From a virus, in IMG/VR virus record IMGVR_UViG_3300028837_001131, positions 1 through 37,225 of that record: a stretch of 37,225 nucleotides of DNA; one strand, written 5' to 3'. A model generated the notes under the pieces. The model searched no databases, was not told where the DNA came from, and saw only the letters and a program-made list of their open reading frames with translations. Within the stretch, counting starts at the first letter, position 1. The number at the start of each line of letters is the position of its first letter. Positions 8,352 through 15,358 of this stretch are shown piece by piece. A program made the position numbers and the translations under genes.

Positions 8352-8973
8352 TCGTGATCCTCCCCTCGATGCTCGCCAGCAACACCCGCACGGTCTGGCC
8401 CAATGGCTCGTGATAGAGTATCTGGCCAAGTTCCGTGATGGCCGACTGCTCCTCAAACATCTGCTTGCCCCCCTGGAGGAGGCGGGCCACTAGAATGATG
8501 CAGCTCTCCTTGACCGGTTCCGGCGTCTCGGTGTAGCCCCCCCACAGCGCCGTCACGATGATGTTGCGCTGCCCGTCCGGCCAAGTGGAGTAAGCGCCAT
8601 ACTCTTTCACCACTAGGCAAGCGATATATGACGTGTTGTAGGGCCAGCCGATAAAATCGGTCTCCTCCACCCACTCCGTCAGCGTGGCGTCGCTCTCCTC
8701 GATGTGGACGCTGTCGATGCTGGTGCAGCGGTCAATCCATTGCTCGCCCTCCACGCTCCCATCGTAGCGGTGTATCTCCGCCACCCCGTAACCCGCGGCA
8801 TCGCCGTTATTGTAGTAGCTCACCGGCACGCTCTTGTAGTTGTCGATCCAGCGGCTTACCACCGGGATGAGAAAATCTATCAGGGTATCCTCTGCCGGAT
8901 CGCCTTCGGCCAGGTGGCCTTTGATCTCGGCGCGGCTGCAATAGCTCTGCGGGTTGGTCGTCTCGTAGCTCAT
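8344..8973 (-). CDS. Head-tail connector (gp6-like adaptor)
   Basis: A 209-aa protein whose start ATG overlaps the previous stop (ATGA). It opens with YCSRAEIKGHLAEGDPAEDTLIDFLIPVVSRWIDNY, the helical pattern of connector/adaptor proteins that dock under the portal (a short loop, then helices with D-x-x-I-D-x-x-I). Later segments include TPEPVKESCIILVARLLQGG, the typical P-x-x-V-K-x-A/C helix of this family. It resumes the normal head-tail order after the interrupting sugar-modification cassette: the capsid genes lie on one side of that cassette and this gene on the other. Confidence 0.8.
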   Translation of the reverse strand: MSYETTNPQSYCSRAEIKGHLAEGDPAEDTLIDFLIPVVSRWIDNYKSVPVSYYNNGDAAGYGVAEIHRYDGSVEGEQWIDRCTSIDSVHIEESDATLTEWVEETDFIGWPYNTSYIACLVVKEYGAYSTWPDGQRNIIVTALWGGYTETPEPVKESCIILVARLLQGGKQMFEEQSAITELGQILYHEPLGQTVRVLLASIEGRITIA

Positions 8974-9902
8974 TTATTCCGCCTCTCCTCATCCGAGACG
9001 GCCTTGTTCCGCGCCGCCTTTCTGGGTTTCCGCAAGGCCAGATCCGCCCCGGTCATCACCTTCGGCGTTCTCCGTTTACGCTTCCTCCCAATCTGTTCCA
9101 GCATCATCTCCGCCCCCGTCTTCGACTTCACCCTTGCTGGCCTCCTTCCCCTGTTCCGTATCTGGCTGGCCAAAAGCATCAATTCGTCCCCCGTCAACAC
9201 CCGCCCCCGGCGCTTCTTAAACTTCCACGCCGTCCGCTGGCCGAACTCATGGAACAGCACTTTGGCCTGGCTTGGAGCGTTAGTATTCCAGGTGTAGGGC
9301 ATGGTCAGCACCAATGCCTTGCTCCTGGCGATCGCACGCAGGAGTGCCATCTGCTCATCCCACGCTCCGAAGCGCTGCCATTCCTCGCCCCACAATCGCA
9401 ATAGTTCCTCCACCCGCCCGTTGCGCTTCCAGAAAAGCATCCCGGAATTGTGGTAGAGTATGAATTGCGCCCCACCGAATAGCCCCCGCGTGTATTTGGC
9501 CTCGTTCTCCCCGACCATGTGCTGGAGGATCGTGCGGCCACCCGTCTCCGCGACCAGGAAATCCCAGCGCTCCAGAAGGTCGAACCCCAGTTGCGGGCTT
9601 CCCCGGAATGTCGTGTCGGCGTCCACATAAAGCGTCTGCTGCCATGGCGATAGATGATAGAGGTACGGCTTGATTCGCCCGGCGAGGAACTCCACCCCGC
9701 GGAACGGGTCGATGGTCATCTCCAATTTCGTCTCCAGCCGCTTATCACCCTTGAGTTCCTCCTTCAGCACCTCCACGCTCTCGTCGCCCACCGCCAGCAC
9801 GGGCATGTCCGGCTCCACTTTCCAGAGGCTGGCGATGCTCTGCCCCGCGGCCCAGACCGCCTTGTCACCCCATACCATGTAGACCACACCTCGATCACTC
9901 AT
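8970..9902 (-). CDS. Glycosyltransferase (GT-A, GT8-like) with basic triple-repeat tail
   Basis: A 310-aa protein. Residues about 1-225 form a GT-A nucleotide-sugar transferase: an N-terminal YMVWGDKA segment, the DxD metal/nucleotide motif as D94-A-D96 (TLYVDADT), YHNSGMLFWKR, the WDEQMALLRAI helix, PYTWN and a late FHEFG segment corresponding to the metal-binding His region of GT8-like enzymes. Residues about 230-310 are a Lys/Arg-rich extension with three related units at about 236, 261 and 283 (TGDELMLLA, TGAEMMLEQ, TGADLALRK) separated by basic linkers. The gene is closely related in layout to the glycosyltransferase at 11230-11883 and lies in the same cassette. Donor and acceptor are unknown; virion protein is the contextual guess. 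Confidence 0.8.
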   Translation of the reverse strand: MSDRGVVYMVWGDKAVWAAGQSIASLWKVEPDMPVLAVGDESVEVLKEELKGDKRLETKLEMTIDPFRGVEFLAGRIKPYLYHLSPWQQTLYVDADTTFRGSPQLGFDLLERWDFLVAETGGRTILQHMVGENEAKYTRGLFGGAQFILYHNSGMLFWKRNGRVEELLRLWGEEWQRFGAWDEQMALLRAIARSKALVLTMPYTWNTNAPSQAKVLFHEFGQRTAWKFKKRRGRVLTGDELMLLASQIRNRGRRPARVKSKTGAEMMLEQIGRKRKRRTPKVMTGADLALRKPRKAARNKAVSDEERRNK

Positions 9903-10041
9903 AAGGATATAACGGCCTCCATATACGGTCTGCCAATCTACTCAATCCTGCGACAATTAACACTATGCCTGCCCACGCGAACACACTTGCAAAGATACCG
10001 ACAATGGCCGCACAAATAGTCACGCCAATTTCGAACATCAT
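9895..10041 (-). CDS. Small single-span membrane protein
   Basis: A 48-aa ORF starting MMFEIGVTICAAIVG, with one hydrophobic helix (about residues 5-35) followed by a basic segment RLADRIWRPLYPYE. It starts two bases after the radical SAM stop, with GGAG upstream, and its end overlaps the next glycosyltransferase start. It is therefore translated as part of the cassette. Its function is not recognised. Membrane anchoring or transport related to the neighbouring sugar enzymes is possible but not shown. Confidence 0.6.
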   Translation of the reverse strand: MMFEIGVTICAAIVGIFASVFAWAGIVLIVAGLSRLADRIWRPLYPYE

Positions 10042-10042
10042 G

Positions 10043-11233
10043 TCATCTCCATCGCTTATAGAGCTCTTCGAACTGTCTTCGGGCCAAGAGCAATTCCCTG
10101 CCGGAAAGCGCCTGCGTCCGCACCATGCAATCGTATCGTCGCGGGTCGGCTTTGTAGTATGTCGGCACCGAATTGTGCCATTCCACGTCGTACCGCTCCG
10201 GATGGTTATGGATGGGACTCCCGGGATAGATGCTGAGGATGGTGAAATCCACATCATCCAATCGTGTCTGCAGGAGAAACTCTTCGGTTTCCCCCACGCT
10301 CTGCCAATCCTCGCCCGGCAAACCTACTATGAAGAACCCCTTGACCCGCAAATCCGCGGCCCTCAATGTCCCGATGGCCTCCCGTATCTGCTCGACCGTC
10401 TCCCCCTTCTGGATGTTCCGCAGTATCCGTTCGCTTCCGCTTTCGATGCCGATGCCCACCTCCACACATCCGCCATCCTTCATGGCCGTGGCTATCTCCG
10501 GCGTCACCTGGTCTCCCCGCATCAGGCAGCGCCAGACGATGCCTTCGCTCCCCAATTCCCCGCAGAGCCTTCCCAAACGCTCCCTATCTAGCCCCAGCGT
10601 GTCATCGACGAACATGATCGCCCGGAAACCCGCAGCCTTTATCTCACGCGCCTCCATCATGATGTTCTCGACCGAGCGCATATGGACGCGGTTACCCAAT
10701 GGCTTGGAGCAAAAGGCGCATCGGTGTGGGCATCCCCGGCTGGTCATCATCATAGTGGCCGGCAGGCCGTCTATGGAATATTGGTAGCGCCAGGCTTGTC
10801 TCCGGTCGGGGAAAGGCACATCATCTAGGCTGTTGATTCTTTCAGCAGCGGCTATACCCTTCCATTCAGCATCACGGAAGAGATAATCAACCTCCTCCTC
10901 TGCCTCCCCCCGCAGCAGGGTGTCGCAGCCGTAACTGAGCACCTCATCTGGCGCGAGCGTTGCGTGAGGTCCTCCCGCCACGATCCTGGCCTGGGGATTT
11001 ATCGTCCAGATGAGCGGCACCAGTCTTTCCATCCGCTCCGCTTGCGGGGACGTGCCCGTGATGCCGTACACATCCGCATTATCCGGGATCGCATCGTCAA
11101 AGGCCATATCCGCCACGGTCACATCCCAGCCCTTGGCCCGCAGCGCGGCTGAGACATACCAGAGACCCAGCGGAGGGAAGACCGTATCACTTATCATCAT
11201 CCCCGTCTTGGGGTTTATCAGGCACGCCTTCAT
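10043..11233 (-). CDS. B12-binding-domain radical SAM enzyme
   Basis: A 396-aa protein of the BchE/methyltransferase-like class. Residues about 1-130 match a cobalamin-binding Rossmann domain (PPLGLWYVSAALRAKGWDV, VYGITGTSPQ, VAGGPHATLAPDEVL, LLRGEAEE). Residues about 155-350 are the radical SAM barrel with the cluster motif C168-PHR-C172-AF-C175, followed by VDDTLGLDRER, GIESGSERILRNIQKG and VKGFFIVGLPGE, all typical of the class. Such enzymes methylate unactivated carbons or rearrange substrates by a 5-deoxyadenosyl radical. It overlaps the upstream glycosyltransferase by four bases (ATGA), so it is part of one translation-coupled cassette. The substrate is unknown; a sugar or glycoprotein is inferred from the neighbours. 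A radical SAM gene amid phage head/tail genes is unusual. Confidence 0.85.
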   Translation of the reverse strand: MKACLINPKTGMMISDTVFPPLGLWYVSAALRAKGWDVTVADMAFDDAIPDNADVYGITGTSPQAERMERLVPLIWTINPQARIVAGGPHATLAPDEVLSYGCDTLLRGEAEEEVDYLFRDAEWKGIAAAERINSLDDVPFPDRRQAWRYQYSIDGLPATMMMTSRGCPHRCAFCSKPLGNRVHMRSVENIMMEAREIKAAGFRAIMFVDDTLGLDRERLGRLCGELGSEGIVWRCLMRGDQVTPEIATAMKDGGCVEVGIGIESGSERILRNIQKGETVEQIREAIGTLRAADLRVKGFFIVGLPGEDWQSVGETEEFLLQTRLDDVDFTILSIYPGSPIHNHPERYDVEWHNSVPTYYKADPRRYDCMVRTQALSGRELLLARRQFEELYKRWR

Positions 11234-11883
11234 GCATCCCCCCTCGGTGGCCGGATACTGGCCTGCGCCGCCTGGCTCCCGTAACGATGATAGATCAGCC
11301 TCGTCTCCTCCCTCCGGTTACAATTCCAGGTGTAGGGGAGGGTGAGGAAGGCCATCTCCGAGCGGGCCAAAGCTCGCAGCAAGGCAGCCTGCGGGTCCCA
11401 ACTCCGGAAGCGCGCCCATTCCTCATGCCAAAACTCGAAGAATTTTCTCACCGTCTCCCCACGCCGCCAGAGGAACATGCCACCGTTGTGGTAAAGCAGC
11501 CACCATGCGCCGCCGAACATCGCACGCGTGTATTCCATCTCCGGCTCCTCGATCGTCCGGGAGAGCAGATGGCGCTCCGGCGTCTCCGCCAGCACGAAAT
11601 CCCAATTGTCCAGGAGATCGAACAGTGTTTCCGGAGAGGCCAAGAATTCGGTATCCGCATCCAGATACATGGTGCGCTCCCAAGGCGAGGCCCCATAGAG
11701 GTAGGGCAGTAGGCGACCCCAAAGGAATTTGTCGCCATCGAATGGGGAGACCGGCAATTCTCCAGCATCCCCGATCCTCAATACTGGCATGTCCGGCAGC
11801 CAGCGCCGCAGGGAGGCCACACTATCCTCCGCTTCCTCCGCCGCCCGTTCGCCATACACGATATACATCACGCCTCGACTCAC
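11230..11883 (-). CDS. Glycosyltransferase (GT-A, GT8-like)
   Basis: A 217-aa protein, single-domain relative of the 8970-9902 enzyme without its basic tail. I choose the GTG start at 11883 (GTGA overlap with the previous stop; purine-rich GAGAGGCGG upstream), because the peptide then begins SRGVMYIVYGERAAEEA, matching SDRGVVYMVWGDKA of its paralogue. The DxD motif is D75-A-D77 (TMYLDADTEF). Further matching elements are WDFVLAETPE, LLYHNGGMFLWRRG, WDPQAALLRALARSE, LPYTWNCNRR and a C-terminal IYHRYGSQ. It probably transfers a sugar from a nucleotide donor. Genomic setting between a methyltransferase and a radical SAM enzyme suggests a short biosynthetic series. Confidence 0.8.
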   Translation of the reverse strand: MSRGVMYIVYGERAAEEAEDSVASLRRWLPDMPVLRIGDAGELPVSPFDGDKFLWGRLLPYLYGASPWERTMYLDADTEFLASPETLFDLLDNWDFVLAETPERHLLSRTIEEPEMEYTRAMFGGAWWLLYHNGGMFLWRRGETVRKFFEFWHEEWARFRSWDPQAALLRALARSEMAFLTLPYTWNCNRREETRLIYHRYGSQAAQASIRPPRGDA

Positions 11884-12467
11884 TTCCGCCTCTCGAATGC
11901 GATGGTCCACCCGACTTGCCCGCGGTAAAACCATTTCTTGCCATCCCACCAACGGGTCACCGCCTTCGCGACGCCGGGCACGGAGGGGAAAAACATGTCA
12001 TGCAAAGCGATATAGCCACCCACCTTCACTAAGCCGCCCCAGCCTTTCAGATCTCGAAGCACCTGCCGATAGGCATGGCTCCCGTCTATGAACAGCATCG
12101 CGATCTCGCGCTCGCCGTAAAGTTCCAGTGCCTCATCCGAAGTCGTGGCGAAGAGCTCCGGCGGCTCCAGGCCGATCCGGGCCAGGTTCGCCAGCCATTT
12201 CTCCTGCGTGGCCTCCGGGTCGCGCCACTTGGGGGCCATATGCTCCGCGCCGAACGGCTCGATGGTGGTGAGATGAGCCTCCCAGGGCTTGGCCGCCATC
12301 TGCATGATCGCCGTGGTGCGCCCCATCCACGCGCCTATCTCCACTAGGTTGCCTCTGCGCCGTGAGAGACGATAGAGCCACCTGGCCTCGTTCTTACCGA
12401 ACATCCCCGGTATCATCCAGGCCAGCTTCAGCATGACCTCTAATTCAGTTCTCTTCGGTCCCGCCAT
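11880..12467 (-). CDS. Class I SAM-dependent methyltransferase
   Basis: A 195-aa protein. The ATG at 12467 overlaps the previous stop (TAATG); the longer open frame upstream is the shadow of the neighbouring gene. It has motif I as GNLVEIGAWMGRTTAIM at about residues 44-60, an acidic residue after the second strand (LTTIEPFG), ALELYGEREIAMLFIDGSHAYRQVLRDLKGW (the I-D-G-x-H element of Methyltransf_24-type enzymes), and LVKVGGYIALHDMFFPSVPGV. Enzymes of this type methylate hydroxyls of sugars or small molecules, sometimes amides. It is the stand-alone counterpart of the N-terminal domain in the next upstream gene. Confidence 0.8.
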   Translation of the reverse strand: MAGPKRTELEVMLKLAWMIPGMFGKNEARWLYRLSRRRGNLVEIGAWMGRTTAIMQMAAKPWEAHLTTIEPFGAEHMAPKWRDPEATQEKWLANLARIGLEPPELFATTSDEALELYGEREIAMLFIDGSHAYRQVLRDLKGWGGLVKVGGYIALHDMFFPSVPGVAKAVTRWWDGKKWFYRGQVGWTIAFERRK

Positions 12468-13681
12468 TATCCTGGTGCCCCCTTCCTCGCCACAGTACGA
12501 TGTTTGTGATAGACGAAGCGCGCCTTGTCCTTCCGGTGCGTGTTCCATTGCTCCCTCATGGGCGCGATCCGCACGGGATAGCCATACAGCGCCCGCATCA
12601 AAGCCATCTGGTCCTGCTTCCCCCAGCGCAACCATTGGGTATGCCAGTTCTGAAAGAAGCGGCGGTTGCGCTGGTTCCGGGTGAAACCAATCACGCCCGA
12701 ATTGTAGTATTGCACCTCCGCCGTCCCGATCTCTGCCACGGTCTGATCCACCTCCGCAGGCATGAGCGCGGGCCAGCTCACCCGGCTGAGTATCCTGTTC
12801 GGGTCGATCGCCAAGACCACATCGAAGAAATCCAGAAGCGTGAACGTGGACATGCTCGCCCCCACCACCACGCAATCGGCATCGAGATAGAGCGTCTTGT
12901 GGAAGGGCGAGAGCGAATACATCCGGGTCTTCACCGCCCTCGCTCCCGCGTCGAGGTCGGGATGATAGATGTGGTAGTCGCTATCAATTTCCAAGCTCTC
13001 GTTCCCCACCGTCGCCACGGGCAGCCCCGGCATGTGCTCATGCAGGGAACGGATGGCTTGCTTAGCCCCCTCTCTTGCCTTGGAGCCATAGGCGACGAGT
13101 AATGCCCCCCGGTCGGCTAACATATTTCGGAAGGCGATTGAAACGCCAGACCGCTCGACCTCGATCCATTCCCTTGCGTGCTCTTGCCACTCGTCCACCA
13201 CCTCCTTCACTTCTGGCCTGTCCAGGCAGCGTTTGTGCGCTTTGCCATAATCGTGAAACACCACCGCGCCGCCCGGCTTCACCTTCGGGAGCCAATTGTC
13301 GATATCCGCTTGCACCTCCTCCCGGCTGTGCCCCGCGTCCAGATGCAGCAGGTCTATCTCACGCTCGAAATGCTTCGCGGCCTCATCGGTAGTCATCGCC
13401 AGCAGGCCTTTGGGCATCAGGCCGAGTTTCTTGAGGTTGGCCCTGCATTGCGCCTCCGTCGCGCCTTTGTAGCCTCGATGTTTCATGCTCCCGAAGCTAT
13501 CCACGCCGTATACGTCCGCCTTCGGGTTGGCCAGCATCATCGCGGCCAACGAGCGGCCCTTGTAGCAGCCCAGCTCCACGATGACCTCCGCGGAACGGGC
13601 CATGCGGATGAGCAGAGCCGTCTCCGAGGCCGTCATCAGGCCGGGGATGCCTTTGAGCTTTTGCTGGATGCTATCGGTCAT
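12467..13681 (-). CDS. Methyltransferase-glycosyltransferase fusion
   Basis: A 404-aa two-domain protein and first gene of the cassette (ATGA overlap with the small gene before it). Residues about 1-185 are a class I methyltransferase: EVIVELGCYKGRSLAAMM (motif I, 32-49), YGVDSFG, then IDLLHLDAGHSREEVQADI (the D-x-x-H pattern of Methyltransf_24) and VKPGGAVVFHDYG. Residues about 190-404 are a GT-A glycosyltransferase with D267-A-D269 (TLYLDADCVV), VQYYNSGVIGFTRN, WGKQDQMALMRALYG, REQWNTHR and a terminal FVYHKH. Both activities on one chain suggest that a transferred sugar is methylated, or that two modifications are coordinated on one target. The two domains resemble the separate genes that follow it, so duplication and fusion within the cassette is plausible. 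Confidence 0.8.
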   Translation of the reverse strand: MTDSIQQKLKGIPGLMTASETALLIRMARSAEVIVELGCYKGRSLAAMMLANPKADVYGVDSFGSMKHRGYKGATEAQCRANLKKLGLMPKGLLAMTTDEAAKHFEREIDLLHLDAGHSREEVQADIDNWLPKVKPGGAVVFHDYGKAHKRCLDRPEVKEVVDEWQEHAREWIEVERSGVSIAFRNMLADRGALLVAYGSKAREGAKQAIRSLHEHMPGLPVATVGNESLEIDSDYHIYHPDLDAGARAVKTRMYSLSPFHKTLYLDADCVVVGASMSTFTLLDFFDVVLAIDPNRILSRVSWPALMPAEVDQTVAEIGTAEVQYYNSGVIGFTRNQRNRRFFQNWHTQWLRWGKQDQMALMRALYGYPVRIAPMREQWNTHRKDKARFVYHKHRTVARKGAPG

Positions 13682-13905
13682 AGCTCGAACTCGAATCCTT
13701 CCCAGACATCGGCATTGATGTATTTCTGCTTGTCAGGATAGGCGGCTATGAAAGTTCTGATCGTCTGCTCGATCCCATCGGGGATGGCCACGAAGGGGAT
13801 GGGCACCTCGAAACGCAGATATCGCCTTCCCACCGTAGCTCCGCAATGCGCCATCGCCTGTGTTGTCTCCAGCACTATACGGTTCACATGAATCGTGATG
13901 GCCAT
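13678..13905 (-). CDS. Small hypothetical protein in the virion operon
   Basis: A 75-aa protein starting MAITIHVNRIVLETTQAMAH, with AGGAGG five bases before the ATG. A mixed alpha/beta profile is visible (RRYLRFEVPIPFVAIPDG, then EQTIRTFIAAYPDKQKYINADVWEGFEFEL). It lies at the boundary between the capsid-side virion proteins and the sugar cassette and overlaps the start of the methyltransferase-glycosyltransferase gene. I do not recognise the family. Confidence 0.6.
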   Translation of the reverse strand: MAITIHVNRIVLETTQAMAHCGATVGRRYLRFEVPIPFVAIPDGIEQTIRTFIAAYPDKQKYINADVWEGFEFEL

Positions 13906-13914
13906 CCCACCCTC

Positions 13915-14457
13915 CTAGATAGATAGATTCTCCAGCACCCCCACGGCGCACTCCGGGCGGCGGGTGGCGCCTGCCGTGACCGGGCAGGGATCATCATATG
14001 CGCCGTAGCCGATGGAGTTGTTGAACCAACGCCCGAGAAGGCTGCTGCTGTCGCGAAAACCAGTGTAGGTCGCCGCCACATCGTCCCCCATAATCCCGAA
14101 CCAATAGAGGCCGGGCGGGAGCGTGGTCACGGCTACCGGCACGATTTGAACATTGGCAGTGGCAGCCTGCGCAACCGAAGCACTCTCTACTATCAACGCG
14201 CCGCCATCGGGAATGTCGCCCGCGGGGCCGTCCTCGTAGAGCGCCACGCGGACATTGCCTGCCTGGGCGGCGCCAACCATGTAGAGAAACTCATCAGTCC
14301 TGACCGGCCATCGCACCTCAACAGCGGCTATGAATACCCTACCGGCCGCCCCCACCGCGGCACTCGCCCTGTCGAAGCCCATGCAAATGCCGTAGAACCA
14401 GCGGGTGTAGGCCACCGCTTCCGCAAGCGAAGGATTGATTATTCCCGGCCCGCCCAT
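13915..14457 (-). CDS. Virion-associated beta-sandwich protein (putative)
   Basis: A 180-aa protein that begins with an ATG overlapping the previous stop (TGATG at 14459-14455); an in-frame GTG three bases earlier is the alternative. The body is rich in Ala, Gly, Val and aromatic residues, with strand-like segments AGRVFIAAVEVRWPVRTDEFLYMVGAAQ, VRVALYEDGPAGDIPDGGALI and LPPGLYWFGIMGDD. The A-x-V-R-V-A-L-Y-x-D pattern is common in carbohydrate-binding-like phage surface proteins and is also seen in the 36082-37125 protein. Its place among head genes suggests a decoration or surface protein. Function is not proven. Confidence 0.6.
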   Translation of the reverse strand: MGGPGIINPSLAEAVAYTRWFYGICMGFDRASAAVGAAGRVFIAAVEVRWPVRTDEFLYMVGAAQAGNVRVALYEDGPAGDIPDGGALIVESASVAQAATANVQIVPVAVTTLPPGLYWFGIMGDDVAATYTGFRDSSSLLGRWFNNSIGYGAYDDPCPVTAGATRRPECAVGVLENLSI

Positions 14458-14786
14458 CACCGCACCCCCTCGGCCTCTTGGATGGCCAGATTCTTCTCCC
14501 CCGTTCCCCCATGCCTGCCATAAATGGCCTGCGTGGTGAGCAGCGGGTTGAGGATGTTCAGCGCGCCGCCATTCGCCACCAACGCCACGCCACGCTCACT
14601 GCCTGCTGGAACGGTCGTCCCCACCGCGGGTCTCCCTCCGAAGGCGAGGCAGATGGTCGCATCCGAAGTGTTGGTTATCAACACCGCCTGGCGATGCGGG
14701 TTAGCGATCACGACCTGCCGCCATTCGCTGCTAACCATCGCGGCGCGGGTAGGGGGCAGAAAATTGAGTCGTTCAGCATCAGCCAT
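14457..14786 (-). CDS. Small virion protein, beta-sandwich type (putative)
   Basis: A 109-aa protein. The ATG at 14786 has AGGAGG five bases upstream, so the longer open frame is rejected. The sequence includes WRQVVIANPHRQAVLITNTS, DATICLAFGG, TVPAGSERGVALVANGG and IYGRHGGTGEKNLAIQEAEG. This style (strand, N-T-S-D, G-x-x-A, then P-A-G and I-x-A-I/Y-x-x-G, L-x-x-x-E) recurs in small phage head or surface proteins of unknown role. It is the third gene after the capsid gene. Confidence 0.6.
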   Translation of the reverse strand: MADAERLNFLPPTRAAMVSSEWRQVVIANPHRQAVLITNTSDATICLAFGGRPAVGTTVPAGSERGVALVANGGALNILNPLLTTQAIYGRHGGTGEKNLAIQEAEGVR

Positions 14787-14865
14787 ATAAACCTCCTCTG
14801 TATGGGGGAAGGCCCGCGACGGCCCAGAGGGATGAAACCCCCGCAAGCCCTCCCCGCTATTCGGT

Positions 14866-15348
14866 TCAGTCCACGACTTCGGTCACGTAGGTGGTCGTGA
14901 CGGGCAGATACTCCGCAATGCCTCGCAGAGCCGCCACGGCCGCTTGAGCTGTGTCGCCCGCGCTAACCGTGATGCGGCAGGCTAGGAAATTGAAGCCGTT
15001 ATTGACGTCCATCTCCTCCGCCCGCACATTTACCCGCACCTGATCGTCCTCGGTGGCAAAATCCGCCCCCGCGATAATCTGCGTAGCCTGCTTCGCCCCC
15101 CGTCGGCCCGCGAGCGGCTTCGCGCCCGTGCCCGCGTTGTCCGTGGCCTGCAACACCGCTATATCGACAGCAGTTGCGGCATCAGCCATCTCGCCAAGCT
15201 GCACGAGGAATTCCGCCCAGCGATAGCCCGCCATAGTGACCCAGGCCGTATCGGTGTCCCCCGCGGCCAAAACCTGCGGACGTAGCACATTGGATTGTGC
15301 ATCACCGTCAGTCCTGACGGCTTCGTAGTTAGTTGTCGTAAAACTCAT
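14866..15348 (-). CDS. Head protein next to major capsid (putative decoration protein)
   Basis: A 160-aa protein, ATG with AGGAGG seven bases upstream, directly after the capsid gene (10-base gap). It is Ala/Thr/Val/Asp-rich and looks mostly beta: WVTMAGYRWAEFLVQLGEM, AVDIAVLQATDNAGTGAKPL, FNFLACRITVSAGDTAQAAV. Genes in this position often encode capsid decoration or cement proteins, which bind the outside of the expanded shell. No signature motif was recognised, so the assignment rests on context. As an exposed abundant protein it would be a reasonable target for the sugar-modifying enzymes encoded downstream. Confidence 0.6.
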   Translation of the reverse strand: MSFTTTNYEAVRTDGDAQSNVLRPQVLAAGDTDTAWVTMAGYRWAEFLVQLGEMADAATAVDIAVLQATDNAGTGAKPLAGRRGAKQATQIIAGADFATEDDQVRVNVRAEEMDVNNGFNFLACRITVSAGDTAQAAVAALRGIAEYLPVTTTYVTEVVD

Positions 15349-15358
15349 GTTTTGCCTC

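Noticed and set aside
11880-12875. 331-aa frame for the methyltransferase
   Set aside because: The first 136 codons overlap the upstream fusion gene in another frame and look non-coding. The TAATG junction at 12467 is the real start.
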